A stretch of 64,000 nucleotides of DNA from Geobacteraceae bacterium (GTDB taxonomy: Bacteria; Desulfobacterota; Desulfuromonadia; Geobacterales; Pseudopelobacteraceae): NCBI GenBank assembly GCA_013336525.1, contig JAAXTM010000002.1, positions 558,001 through 622,000 on the forward strand. Direction: 5' to 3'. Made by a program: the position numbers and the translations under genes. Each line of letters begins with the position of its first letter. The first letter of the stretch is position 1. The notes under the pieces were generated by a model. That model saw only the letters and a list, made by a program, of their open reading frames with translations, did not search any database and was not told the DNA's origin. Shown here piece by piece: positions 1 to 9,889 of the stretch.

Positions 1-2134
1 AAAGCAATTGCATAATTATTTGCTTAAGTTGTTTCCGCTGTGCAAAGGATGCCTGTAGACGAAGCGGATGCCAAGGGCAGACAATTGTGGCGCTACCTTC
101 ACCTAAAGCTGGAGGGATTTGAACAACTCCGATTTGCATGACAGGCTTCAGAAGACGCCGCCGATGAGATTCATTCGGGATTTTTGAGATGTATTCCACA
201 AGGCTGCCAAATAGATCTGCAAGCAAGTCACTATCTATTGGAAATAATTCACTGGTTGCTAGCGATCGAATGCTACCAGTGTATTCACCGTTAAATCGGT
301 CAAACAACACCTTTGCTTCTGCTGCCCAATCGCTAGAGATAGTACCCTGTTGAAGTGCTTCATCCACTTCTTTTTTCCACTTGGAAACTAGGCTATATGA
401 CTTTGCCTTAGATTTTGCGGGTACGAATGAACCTTTCCCACTCGCTCCAGTCTGAAATCCAGCTGTTTGCAGAAGGCTAATTGGTGCGGGAACACCTTTT
501 GCTCCTGCTGCATCTCTATCTGCGTGGCATTCAATGAGAGCACTTCTGGCTACATTTTCCGCTAAACGGTCTAGATCCTCAAGATATTCAGAATATACTG
601 ACCATAATGGAAACCGCCAAGTTAGTTTATGTTCCGAGACTATTGAAAAAGTACCTTCTTCTTTTGCTTGAATTCGTACTGTGAATTCAAAGGAATTAGC
701 CACTTTTGAAGATGAATTTTTCTTTTGAATATGCGGTAAAACCTTCTCAGTGAACGCAGTTGTTAAGGTTTCTTTGAAAAAAATCAGATTTGGTAAGAAA
801 GTTTCAAGTTGCTTGTATTGATGCTCAAAAAATTTACACGCCCGAAAATTCATACTTTTAAAATTGTTGGGCTTATTTTGTTTATGTCCGATTAGGAGAA
901 TTGAAAGCTGTCGGCCCTTGTACTCTGAACCGCCTGATGATTGCTCTAGGCATTCAATGATCCCTTGGAATAAATCCTCGCAGGTTATCTCTTTGTCATA
1001 AATCTCTTTCTCCCAACGACGGTAAACTGAAGGATCTACCTCTAGGGTCAAGCGATGTTGATCAAAAAAATCGCGCATTTCATCAGAATCAACCAACTTT
1101 CGCTTTGTATCCAGTCGGTCAAGCATGTCCTCGTCATCAATGTTTAATTCAAGTCCCTCAGCAGTGAAAACCCGTTTCGTTGCTTCGCCTAACCTTTGAG
1201 ATACCTTCTTCTTTTGTCGGCTTAATATTGCTGAAACGGAGGGCCAATCATAGGTAAGAAATAAGTTTTTGCTGGCAGGTGACCTTTCAGGTTTTGATGA
1301 AGCATATTGAAGAAAAGCTTCACGTAGCGATTGATCTTGTAATGGTCCGTCTTCTTCATATTTTTGGAGTGCCTCTTCCAAATCTTGAGTTTCAAGGAGA
1401 TTTAACCTGTCATCACGTTTTCGAAGATAGCTTTCGTTTCGCCAGTGGCTTTCTAATTTCTTTGACCACCCCGAAGGCTGGGTAGCAATTACTTTGTCAA
1501 ATAGCTTGTCAAAACGAGGAACAGAAAGGATTGGCAAATGTCTACCTGCCAGATTTTGAAGGGAATCGTTCCGAGCACCTTTAAATACTTCCCATAAAAA
1601 CAGTGCTGCAACGGATAGGCTTACTCTATGGAGGCTAAAGAGTGCTTGCACGAGTGCTATAGCCTGGGCATCTTGGTCTGGGGAACCGAAAGCCCGCTCA
1701 TGCAATACAATTGGGCTGAGCTCCTTGAAAGCTTCTACCCAGTGGCATGCATTTGCCCGCTCCTCCAAATCCTGAGCCTCAAGACTCGAAGTTGATCCAC
1801 TGGACTGAGTTTCATGCTCAAATTCAGATGAAATATAAAAATAACCGTTCGTCGGCCATCCTCTTACCTCCACTGCATTAACATCTGTTAGATGTCGGGT
1901 TTCAAGATCAAACTCTTTCATCTCCTCACGGTTCAAACAAAAACGTAGAGTCTTTGGACGATCACCATCAGCTTCAGAAGCGTTTACCAGTGCTGCAACC
2001 ATATCCTTCTCAAACCTAGAAAGAATCATGTTGCCTTCGGGTAGTAAGTCTGATTGGTCGGAAACTATTTTACCCTTCAGTAAGCGGTAAGCTACCATTC
2101 CGATAAATCTTGTTTCTATTTTTGCCTGGGACAT
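1..2134 (-). CDS. Partial DptH-like protein of a phosphorothioation-type restriction module (N-terminal 711 codons)
   Basis: An open frame runs from an ATG at 2134 (MSQAKIETRFIGMVAYRLL) to the left edge with no stop; it starts 33 bases after the upstream gene ends. No enzyme motif is visible in the 711 codons present. The last visible part contains the segment ATIVCPWHPLRLQASF; a PxHPLR-type segment is remembered from DptH/DndH-family and HerA-linked proteins, whose ATPase domain comes later in the chain. Known DptH proteins are about 1700 residues, so more than half may be missing here. The DptH call rests mainly on position (third after two DptF/DptG-like genes) and this short motif, so it is tentative. 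It is certainly a real gene: the frame is open for 2.1 kb and co-directional with its neighbours. Confidence 0.55.
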   Translation of the reverse strand, partial: MSQAKIETRFIGMVAYRLLKGKIVSDQSDLLPEGNMILSRFEKDMVAALVNASEADGDRPKTLRFCLNREEMKEFDLETRHLTDVNAVEVRGWPTNGYFYISSEFEHETQSSGSTSSLEAQDLEERANACHWVEAFKELSPIVLHERAFGSPDQDAQAIALVQALFSLHRVSLSVAALFLWEVFKGARNDSLQNLAGRHLPILSVPRFDKLFDKVIATQPSGWSKKLESHWRNESYLRKRDDRLNLLETQDLEEALQKYEEDGPLQDQSLREAFLQYASSKPERSPASKNLFLTYDWPSVSAILSRQKKKVSQRLGEATKRVFTAEGLELNIDDEDMLDRLDTKRKLVDSDEMRDFFDQHRLTLEVDPSVYRRWEKEIYDKEITCEDLFQGIIECLEQSSGGSEYKGRQLSILLIGHKQNKPNNFKSMNFRACKFFEHQYKQLETFLPNLIFFKETLTTAFTEKVLPHIQKKNSSSKVANSFEFTVRIQAKEEGTFSIVSEHKLTWRFPLWSVYSEYLEDLDRLAENVARSALIECHADRDAAGAKGVPAPISLLQTAGFQTGASGKGSFVPAKSKAKSYSLVSKWKKEVDEALQQGTISSDWAAEAKVLFDRFNGEYTGSIRSLATSELFPIDSDLLADLFGSLVEYISKIPNESHRRRLLKPVMQIGVVQIPPALGEGSATIVCPWHPLRLQASFAQRKQLKQIIMQLL

Positions 2135-2167
2135 TTAGATTCTCATTAGTTGTTTGATGTATGGTAG

Positions 2168-3784
2168 TTACATTTCATATAAAGGATTTTCTACATAAGT
2201 ACACCCATCCGACATTCGTCGTGCTAACCCCATATTCTCAAGACGTCGGGTGAGTCGGTCAACGTTTTTACGAAATGGATTTTCTGCTTTGTGGCTGTCC
2301 TGGATTTCAGCGGATCTCTGAGCTTCTTTGTGCCCAATTACGAGATGATACCTATTATAGATATCACTTAAAAACTTAGTTAATTCCTGGCGTTTTTTTA
2401 CACGAATGACTACAAGCATCCGTAAGAAATCATCTGTTGGAGCGTATCTAAGACCTCTGGTCCCTCGACTTGAAACCAAGCCACACTCTTTTCCCAAACC
2501 TCGGTGGATTTCTCCTGTTTTTTTCTTATGTTCTAACTTAGCGTCGTTGAGAAACCCCCGAAAAAATTCCTGTGGTGTGTTAGCAGTAATGTCCCCAGGT
2601 TTTTCGAGATTCCAACAGAATCTCCAATCTTTAGTTGGTGCCCTGGTAAACAATTTAGCAATATCTACAACCTGGTCAATTGGAGAAATTTGGGCGTCAA
2701 GAATATCCTTTATCTCTGCTCGATCAAAAAAATCTGTCAACAGTGATTCCACCGCTATAACTCCCTCTGAATCATTATCAGCGAATGATGCCAAGGATGC
2801 CTGCCGTACTTGATCTAACCGAGGGGCCACTATTTCGCAAACAATTGATCCGAGGCCTGTTTTTGAGGTGCAAGCTCTTGAAGTTTCTAAGTAATAAAGA
2901 ACAAGATGAAATGAAAAAAGTGGAATTAGAAACTCAAAGCAATCTTGGTCTGGAAGGTTTAGATCCAGTAAGCTAAGTACGTCCTCTGCTAGCCTATCGT
3001 AAGCAGGGTGTTTAATATATGGTAGATAGCTTGGTATATTCCCGGCAGAAGCTTTCGCAATGTCGGGATTTTGAATTGCATCTTCAGGAAGAAGTCTCTC
3101 TAGTAAGCGATTTTTTTCTTTCGAAACATTTAATAGATCAATAAATCCCGTTCGTAGGGCAGTTGCAAATGAGGACCTAGAAAGCATTAAGTAGATTATT
3201 TCCCCATTCCGTTTGAAATTTATAGCCTCACGTGTCAGATCTTCTCCCAAGTCCGTGTACATAGCGTCCATACCAATTGGAAAAATAAAACGAGAAGTCC
3301 ATCGGATATTAGAATTTGGATCAAGTGATATTCGCTGAAGAAGTCGAATATGTTCAACGAAATGTTCAAATTTAACAAACCGTTTGCGTAAATAAGCAAG
3401 GTCTGGCAATTGGTTTGTACTCTGAAAAGATTCACTAAAACCTTCGAACCATTTTCCCCATTTTTCCTCATCTGTAAGGCCAATATTTTCAAAGCGATTT
3501 AGAACTGCATTGTTGAAAATAAGATTTCGAAGTAATACGTTTTTTAGAGGTTCGTAGGAAAGGTTGTTGTTTTGGCTGTTGTGGGAAAACAGGGTCGCAG
3601 AGTTCTGGCGAAATAAACTTTCCACTACGGAAAGAAACTCTAAAAATTGAAAATTTCCGGTGGAGGATGAGGATCTAATGCGATGCCCCCAAATCCCTTC
3701 ATCAACCCACATACTTCGCGGTTTTAGGGGGAAATCTAGCAGATTTTCTGAGCCGGTCATCAAGTAATTTTCTGAATTATCCAT
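2168..3784 (-). CDS. DptG-like protein with C-terminal winged-helix-like region
   Basis: 538 residues, starting 9 bases after the stop of the NTPase gene upstream, so clearly the same operon. No catalytic motif, signal peptide or membrane segment is seen. The C-terminal 110 residues (RGTRGLRYAPTDDFLRMLVV, then FRKNVDRLTRRLENMGLARR, ending TYVENPLYEM) look like a winged-helix end in which one strand reports 'marked/not marked' style substrate recognition; a similar ending is remembered for DptG of the DndFGH restriction complex. Length (about 440 for known DptG, 538 here) and gene order F-G-H fit. The function is inferred from context: a DNA-binding or bridging subunit of a restriction complex. 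Confidence 0.45.
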   Translation of the reverse strand: MDNSENYLMTGSENLLDFPLKPRSMWVDEGIWGHRIRSSSSTGNFQFLEFLSVVESLFRQNSATLFSHNSQNNNLSYEPLKNVLLRNLIFNNAVLNRFENIGLTDEEKWGKWFEGFSESFQSTNQLPDLAYLRKRFVKFEHFVEHIRLLQRISLDPNSNIRWTSRFIFPIGMDAMYTDLGEDLTREAINFKRNGEIIYLMLSRSSFATALRTGFIDLLNVSKEKNRLLERLLPEDAIQNPDIAKASAGNIPSYLPYIKHPAYDRLAEDVLSLLDLNLPDQDCFEFLIPLFSFHLVLYYLETSRACTSKTGLGSIVCEIVAPRLDQVRQASLASFADNDSEGVIAVESLLTDFFDRAEIKDILDAQISPIDQVVDIAKLFTRAPTKDWRFCWNLEKPGDITANTPQEFFRGFLNDAKLEHKKKTGEIHRGLGKECGLVSSRGTRGLRYAPTDDFLRMLVVIRVKKRQELTKFLSDIYNRYHLVIGHKEAQRSAEIQDSHKAENPFRKNVDRLTRRLENMGLARRMSDGCTYVENPLYEM

Positions 3785-3793
3785 AATTATTTC

Positions 3794-5650
3794 CTAAACA
3801 ATCTTCAGTAAACGAAAGTGCCCAGTGTGGTCAGTTTCAATGGTACGAACACCTGCAGGTTTGAAATTAGCACGCTCAATATGACGAAGTAACTTGGTTT
3901 TCAACGTGATAATGTCCTCCCAGCACTCTTTCGAAAAGGAATTCGGCATAACACCTTCAGCTACTCTCATCAAGAACTCAAACCTCTCTAGTGTCAGATC
4001 AAAAATATAAGGTTCATGATCCATCCGCCAGATAATATGTAGTTGAGGGACTAAAGTAGTAGGTCCTGGTCTTACAACAGAGATCAATGGTTCGCCAAAA
4101 TCGTCTGTGATTTCCACGCCCATAACAAAAATGTCGCTGATAGGTGCGGATGAAAGGTTGAGTCCTTTTGCTACGTAAAGCTTTCCCTTGTCTTCTGCTA
4201 ACAAGCCAGTCCATATTCTATTTAAACCGAGTATTACTTTTTGGTGAAGTTCTACTGGGACAGGGTCTTGGCTCTCTGCATCCATGAGGTCATGTAGATA
4301 CAACTCGGCATTGTGGAATACCGTAATGCCCCAAATGGATTGGCCAAACAAAGCTTTTGTTACATCTTCTGGATTGGAGGAGAAAAAAATTCGTCTGCGT
4401 TCAGCCAAAAGCGCATCCAATATTTCTGTATCATCTTCTGCGCACCCCTGAATATACCTGTTTAATTTATGATCAAGCAAAGGATCCTGCTGCAGGAATG
4501 GATCAGGAACTACGACAGCGTTGTAAGCTTCTTGAGAGTTTTCCAAATATTTTCCAAAAATGATAAGCTCATCCAGATCTTTTATAGTCTCGTTTCCAAG
4601 CTTTAAGCCTTGCAGGAAACGAAATATAGCAAAGCGCTCACGTCGGCTTTGAGTTAAGTTCTCTCCAAGAAGATTACGATGAAGAACACCTTTGTGAGCA
4701 TCCTCAGTAGATCGGCAATTCCGCAAATCCTCTAATCTTGCAACACCTTGTGGTGCTGTTGTTAATCCAAGAAGTCCATTGGCCATCCACATTAACAACT
4801 CACGAACAGGAATATGTCGATTACAACTGTCGCAAAGACTTATAAGTTCATGTAAACGCCGTTTATATTGAGGGCTTTGCAGTGCACGCAGGTTTCTAAT
4901 TAGGGGAGAATTTAAGCCAAACTCTTTGAGGTCGGGACGGGCCAAGCAATCGAGCCATTCTGCTCTGGATAAAAATGCTTCATAAATAATTGAAAAAAGT
5001 TGGCGAGTTGATACCAAACTCAGATTGAAAAAACTTAGACGATAGTCTGATTTCTGAAGATTTCGCGCATGCATCTCTGTTATGAGATTAACCAGCCGAT
5101 TAGCTGGCGACAACGGAGGTAGTCGGCTCCATAACTCGGCAAACTGACCATCATTTATTGCAATTATGAAAATTCGTTCAGTGGGTCCATCTCCAAAAAT
5201 TGAATCAGAAAATTCCTCAAGAAACGTCAGAACATTTGATGGGAGCGGCTGATTATCTTGCGGCTCGAAAAAGGCAGAGAAGTCAAACATGAATGTAAAA
5301 GTTAAAGATTTTCCGTGCCAATCAACGACTTTAGTGGCCATTTTCTCTTTTGGTGCATTTGAATCAAAGAGTTTTTGCCATAGGGAATAGCAAAGTGACG
5401 TTTTCCCGTCACCTGCCATGCCTGTAAGAATGACGTTCTCCAACGCATTAAATGGCTTTCGGTTGCCATCATCCGTAAAGAACAAAGGGAAAAGTGAAGA
5501 CTCTAATGGATGCTCAAAGCTAATGGGAGCCACTTTATAGCGACTCGCAAAATTAGCGATCTTTTCCGCAATCATACTGTCGTTCTGAGCAGTTGGAGCA
5601 TAGCCACGCAAAAAACGAATCCACTGCTGACCTAGTGTGTTTTCAATCAT
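3794..5650 (-). CDS. DptF-like P-loop NTPase
   Basis: 618 residues. A Walker A motif, ILTGMAGDGKTSLCYSLW, lies at about residues 74-91 (Lys83), preceded by a short N-terminal helical region. A Walker B-like strand, IFIIAINDGQFAELW, follows about 85 residues later, with Asn-Asp in place of a classic Asp-Glu. The x-G-D-G-K-S/T style of P-loop is remembered from DptF of the Dnd-dependent restriction complex, and this is the first of three genes in F-G-H order. It ends 9 bases before the next gene and starts 10 bases after the DndC-like gene. Alternatives are a STAND- or KAP-type NTPase unrelated to DptF. Probable role: ATP-driven subunit of the effector half of the locus. Confidence 0.5.
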   Translation of the reverse strand: MIENTLGQQWIRFLRGYAPTAQNDSMIAEKIANFASRYKVAPISFEHPLESSLFPLFFTDDGNRKPFNALENVILTGMAGDGKTSLCYSLWQKLFDSNAPKEKMATKVVDWHGKSLTFTFMFDFSAFFEPQDNQPLPSNVLTFLEEFSDSIFGDGPTERIFIIAINDGQFAELWSRLPPLSPANRLVNLITEMHARNLQKSDYRLSFFNLSLVSTRQLFSIIYEAFLSRAEWLDCLARPDLKEFGLNSPLIRNLRALQSPQYKRRLHELISLCDSCNRHIPVRELLMWMANGLLGLTTAPQGVARLEDLRNCRSTEDAHKGVLHRNLLGENLTQSRRERFAIFRFLQGLKLGNETIKDLDELIIFGKYLENSQEAYNAVVVPDPFLQQDPLLDHKLNRYIQGCAEDDTEILDALLAERRRIFFSSNPEDVTKALFGQSIWGITVFHNAELYLHDLMDAESQDPVPVELHQKVILGLNRIWTGLLAEDKGKLYVAKGLNLSSAPISDIFVMGVEITDDFGEPLISVVRPGPTTLVPQLHIIWRMDHEPYIFDLTLERFEFLMRVAEGVMPNSFSKECWEDIITLKTKLLRHIERANFKPAGVRTIETDHTGHFRLLKIV

Positions 5651-5660
5651 TTTGGATGTC

Positions 5661-6485
5661 CTAAAGTTGACAAATCAAGCAACCTTCACGGATAGGTGGT
5701 TCATAGTCCATGCCAGCAAGTATAGACGCTAAAGGAACATTTTTTCTTCTTTGGCGTTGTTTTGCTTGGACTTTTTCATGATTTTCTATGATCTGCTGCA
5801 TTCTTTCAGGTCGCTCCAGCTCTGCGAGCGATTCCTCTTTGCTCCAGAAGAATATATTCCCGTTTACACGGTTTGGTTTTTCGTAAGCCTTAGCCATTTC
5901 ATAATATTCAGGATGCTTTTGCTTCAACCTGACCCATTCGATTTTTTGTTGATAAAAGCAAAAATAGCAGCCTGAGCGACTGCGTCCCCACTCAGTATAC
6001 TTAGGTAGGCCAACACCCGACTCGATTAAGATTTTGACAACATCCTCGTACGCGATTCCATCAGTACGAAAAGGAAAGGATGGTATTATGTTTGGTTTGT
6101 GACTTATGTAACCGACTCGGTCTTCATCTGATCGTATTCCTATATAATTAATACATTCATCGCCACCAACATAATCCTCAAATGGTTTAAGTTTCATCAT
6201 GCTCGTGCACCATCTTCTATGATTCGATGGGAGCATGCCACCATATCGTCTCAATAAATCGTCGAAGGTTGTGCCAAAAGTAGTGCGAACAACCTTGGTG
6301 CCCAAATAACCCTCAAGTTTTTCCAAATATTCGTATGTTTCCGGTAGCTCTTTACCGCTGTCATGGAATATGTATTCCATCCCTTCAACACGATCTCGCA
6401 TGTAAATTGCGAGGGCGGCAGAATCCTTACCACCGGAGAGGCTTAGGATGTGTCTTACCTTATTCCTTCCTATTATGTCAGACAT
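5661..6485 (-). CDS. Compact DndC-like PAPS-reductase-family PP-loop enzyme
   Basis: 274 residues. The PP-loop ATP pyrophosphatase motif SGGKDSAA is at residues 17-24, and five well placed cysteines follow: RRWCTSMM (Cys93), SGCYFCFY (Cys173, Cys176) and GCLICQL at the extreme C-terminus (Cys269, Cys272). This cysteine set could hold a [4Fe-4S] cluster, as in DndC, which activates or transfers sulfur during DNA phosphorothioation. It is much shorter than DndC (about 500). BrxP of type 4 BREX is another PAPS-reductase-fold relative. The cell's true sulfate-assimilation PAPS reductase is unlikely because of the neighbours (defence-type ATPases) and lack of other cys genes. Lies 20 bases after the big ATPase gene and 10 before the DptF-like gene. 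Confidence 0.8.
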   Translation of the reverse strand: MSDIIGRNKVRHILSLSGGKDSAALAIYMRDRVEGMEYIFHDSGKELPETYEYLEKLEGYLGTKVVRTTFGTTFDDLLRRYGGMLPSNHRRWCTSMMKLKPFEDYVGGDECINYIGIRSDEDRVGYISHKPNIIPSFPFRTDGIAYEDVVKILIESGVGLPKYTEWGRSRSGCYFCFYQQKIEWVRLKQKHPEYYEMAKAYEKPNRVNGNIFFWSKEESLAELERPERMQQIIENHEKVQAKQRQRRKNVPLASILAGMDYEPPIREGCLICQL

Positions 6486-6505
6486 TCATACTCCATAGTT
6501 AAACT

Positions 6506-9500
6506 CTAATTCTGTCCATCTTGCTGCCATAACAAGCCAGCCGCAGCAGCTAAAGCGATTTTCCCATGTTCCCCGATTAGAGATCTTAAAGATGTTTTTA
6601 AGTTTTCAAGCAGTTCATCGTCTTCTGGTTTCCAACTAAGAACTTCTTGGACTTCCGAACCGTCGGACTGAGTTACAGTAAGCCGGACACGTCTACTTAA
6701 CTCATCACCTGCAACGGTAGCATTGTTAAAATGCACTGACTCTACACGAAGGAAGCGGGGTACAAGCGACTCCAGGTTTTCAAAGAATATCGATTCATCA
6801 GTATGTCGCCAACGTTCAGGAGATTTCTTGGCAACCAAAGTGGCAACAGACTCAATCCACTGAGTGCTCGAAAGGGCTGAGTCTCCTAATCGTAATACAA
6901 ATGCCTTAAAATCTAAGTCATAAATGTGATCTGCTATTTTTGCTGATCTGGTTGCCAGTATCTTACGAAATTCATCAAAATCTCCTTTGAGGCTAAACGC
7001 ATCCTGAAGGCCAGCACGTATTCGATACATGAGGGCCGGGTAGGCGTTCCTGAGTTCTGCAATTGCTTCTGTCAGCCCAGTAACAAGTTCACTGATCTGG
7101 TCATCAGTGAAATTTTCCGTCTTGACTATTGGAAATCCCAAGGCTTCTGGAAGTTCCTTGAAAAGTAATGTCACTGGTTGTCGAGTAGCAAAAAGAAGAT
7201 CGCGGACTTTACGAGACCTTGGAGTTAGTACTTCACGAGCATGCTGGACAAATTCCGGAAGTGACACAGCAAACGACACTAACGGTCGAACAACTGTTAA
7301 AACATCTGGACGCTGATTTGTGTTGGTACCAAGCGCCTTTGCTAATTGTTCATACACAGCCAAACGAACACCACTCACAGAAGAGTGCTGAAGAGAAAAC
7401 ATTTCAGGCTCTTTATTTAGCCGTTGAAATTCTTCACCACCAACTTTGAGAAGAAAGCTCCCATCTTCATAAACTGAAGTTTCTTGCCAATGTCCGGCAA
7501 GGTAAACAGCTACAAGTAGAGGCAAGAGCCCATCTCTAACTCCGAAGGGTACCCGACGAAGTTCGTCATAAATTCTATTAACTTCTACACGATCAAGATC
7601 GGCCTCCAACAGTAATTCATGGATTCGCTTTAAACTGGGTGCGAGACGACAAGGATCCTCAGTTAATTCGGAAAACTGGATAAATCGCCAAAGTTCGCCA
7701 TCCTGTACATGAAGTCTTCCCTCTTTAAGCACAGACAAATAAATTGCCAACTCAGGTGGGTTCCGATCACAATCAAAACCAAGACAATTCTCCGTTGACC
7801 GATTTGCTACTGCTTCGATCAGGAGAGTTCGAGCACGAGATGCCGCTGCGCTAGTCACTCGACGGTTAATAAGTTCATTAAGGACAATCGGACACTTATA
7901 GTAAAGTTCGTCGCAGACAGCACTCAGATAACCGGCAATCCCACGATGTTCTTCTACTTGAATTTCTATGCCGTTGTTAAACCAATGAATTGGACGTTTA
8001 CGATCTACTATAAAATCTGTCAAAAACTGCAACTCTCTGTGAAGAGCAGCTTTTAGTCGTTCGATTTCGTCACGTACATAATCAAGTGCAAATTGGTCAA
8101 AAGATAATTCACGTGCGTTAGAGCGTACCCATTCCCAACGCTTGACCTCAGAAATAAGATGAGTCATACCTGCAACAGGATCGCTTACTCCACATATCAC
8201 ATGCTTTGGCAGAGTCTGAAATTGAGCCAACTGGTCTGCAGCTCGTTGCTCTTCAATTGAAAAAGGTATTATGACAACTATCGTTCCATCAGCAGAATCT
8301 TGATCCACAGCATTTTGTAGCGCTTGCTCTGCATTCATTACTTGAACATATTGAACTGAGAAGTGCCGTAAATTCCCTGTCTCAACATAATGCCGTCGAG
8401 CTACCAAGTTTCTTTCAGGGAGATAATCCAATAAAGTGGACGCAAGAGGCTCTCTACCTCCGATTGCCTCATCTGCTTGTCGCAGTAAGTCCTCTAAGTT
8501 TGCGCTGGTGTGTGGCCACAAAGAAAGGCCTTTTGCCGTTCCTCGCTCGTGTAGCAATCGCAATTCAGATACTAGGCGCTCAATAGTGTCTTCGGCATCA
8601 GATTCTGATTCAGATTCTGATGCTAGTAGAACCTCCCGAGTCGAAGGAAGCGCGGGATCGTCAATCATATTTAAAATAGCAGTGCTCTTCAGAAGTCGTT
8701 CAGCAGTCTCTCCATAACCTGCACCTTTATCCACCACAGACTCTGCAACATCCCAACGTGCGCGAGATGGTCCAGAACCCAGTTGTGAAAGGTTTGATCT
8801 GAAATAATCGTAGAGGTCAGAAATTCGGTATAGTTTCCCGTCAATGCTGACTCGTTCAGCAAACGCTCTAAGACCAAATGGCTCAAAAGAGGTTAGAAAA
8901 CTTACTATTGATCGTTCATTCTGACCAAATTTCCGAAGCAATGCTACCAAGACAGGTAGAACAATAGGATTAATCGGGAAAAGCCTGGGTGAGAGAGAGA
9001 TAAGGTATTCTTCAGCAGCAAGCGACCCATAAAGGCCGCAAGTGATAGCCCTGTGCATCATTTCGCGCATCAAGCTCCGCACCTTATCTGGTAAATGGGT
9101 CTCCTGAAGCCCCAGCGTTTCGGCCAGTAGAACTGCAGTCTGCTCAACTGGTTGTGCAAAAACGATTTCCTCAAAACGACCCGCTACTTTGTCCCATTCT
9201 TTCTTGGCGATAGCATCTGCAGCGGCCGAATAAGATGCAAACCCTTGGTGTAATAATGCCAATACCATGAACGGCTTGCCGTTGCTTCGAGCAGCCCTTT
9301 CACCAAGACGCTGCAACAAAAAGATATCATCAGCTTCTGGGTGTTGAGCAGCAAACCGGAGATTTTGCCCTAACTCATCCAGCACAATCAGTAATCCATC
9401 ACCAATTTTTTCGGTTCTTATTCGATCTCCGAGACGATCCAAGTGATTCAGGATTTCCTCGTTAGAGTCGGCTGAATAGAGGCCAGAACTATTGCCAAAG

Positions 9501-9889
9501 GCCCTAATCTCTGTTTCCCGAATCCCACGCAAAACACACGTCCGAAGTGGTTCTAGATCACCTGTTACCAGGATAGGTTCCAGTTTTACTCGTTCGCCAT
9601 TCCAGCTTTGTAGTTCCGGAGGTAGTTTCTCATCATGACCTGCTGCTACGCGTGCCAATGCCAGCGCAAAGCTTGATTTACCTGTACCATAATCACCAGT
9701 TAGTCGCCAGGCACGTTGGGAAGAAGCATGTTGAAGTCCGCTCGACACTCTTTGTAGTGTTTCGCGGACCAAGTTTGTTACTACATAGTGTTCACTAGAC
9801 CGTGGGTCATCATAATCTACTGCCACATCAACCGAACGAAGAAACGCAGGTCGGACTCGAAAAAGACTCGCAATACATTGAATATCCAT
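6506..9889 (-). CDS. Large P-loop ATPase, BrxC/PglY-sized, DUF4007-associated
   Basis: 1127 residues. Walker A GDYGTGKSS is at residues 65-73 and a Walker B strand LLIVLDELG at 166-174, placing the ATPase domain at the N-terminus; the remaining 900 residues are helical with no motif recognised. Architecture and size resemble BrxC/PglY ATPases of BREX loci, but no PglZ or PglX accompanies it. The start ATG overlaps the DUF4007 stop codon by one base (TGATG at 9887-9891), so the two proteins are probably made together and may act together. A run of Ser-Glu-Ser-Glu-Ser-Asp near residue 435 (about 8585-8620) looks like a flexible linker. Likely role: motor or remodelling subunit of the modification half of the system; this is inference. 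Confidence 0.75.
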   Translation of the reverse strand: MDIQCIASLFRVRPAFLRSVDVAVDYDDPRSSEHYVVTNLVRETLQRVSSGLQHASSQRAWRLTGDYGTGKSSFALALARVAAGHDEKLPPELQSWNGERVKLEPILVTGDLEPLRTCVLRGIRETEIRAFGNSSGLYSADSNEEILNHLDRLGDRIRTEKIGDGLLIVLDELGQNLRFAAQHPEADDIFLLQRLGERAARSNGKPFMVLALLHQGFASYSAAADAIAKKEWDKVAGRFEEIVFAQPVEQTAVLLAETLGLQETHLPDKVRSLMREMMHRAITCGLYGSLAAEEYLISLSPRLFPINPIVLPVLVALLRKFGQNERSIVSFLTSFEPFGLRAFAERVSIDGKLYRISDLYDYFRSNLSQLGSGPSRARWDVAESVVDKGAGYGETAERLLKSTAILNMIDDPALPSTREVLLASESESESDAEDTIERLVSELRLLHERGTAKGLSLWPHTSANLEDLLRQADEAIGGREPLASTLLDYLPERNLVARRHYVETGNLRHFSVQYVQVMNAEQALQNAVDQDSADGTIVVIIPFSIEEQRAADQLAQFQTLPKHVICGVSDPVAGMTHLISEVKRWEWVRSNARELSFDQFALDYVRDEIERLKAALHRELQFLTDFIVDRKRPIHWFNNGIEIQVEEHRGIAGYLSAVCDELYYKCPIVLNELINRRVTSAAASRARTLLIEAVANRSTENCLGFDCDRNPPELAIYLSVLKEGRLHVQDGELWRFIQFSELTEDPCRLAPSLKRIHELLLEADLDRVEVNRIYDELRRVPFGVRDGLLPLLVAVYLAGHWQETSVYEDGSFLLKVGGEEFQRLNKEPEMFSLQHSSVSGVRLAVYEQLAKALGTNTNQRPDVLTVVRPLVSFAVSLPEFVQHAREVLTPRSRKVRDLLFATRQPVTLLFKELPEALGFPIVKTENFTDDQISELVTGLTEAIAELRNAYPALMYRIRAGLQDAFSLKGDFDEFRKILATRSAKIADHIYDLDFKAFVLRLGDSALSSTQWIESVATLVAKKSPERWRHTDESIFFENLESLVPRFLRVESVHFNNATVAGDELSRRVRLTVTQSDGSEVQEVLSWKPEDDELLENLKTSLRSLIGEHGKIALAAAAGLLWQQDGQN

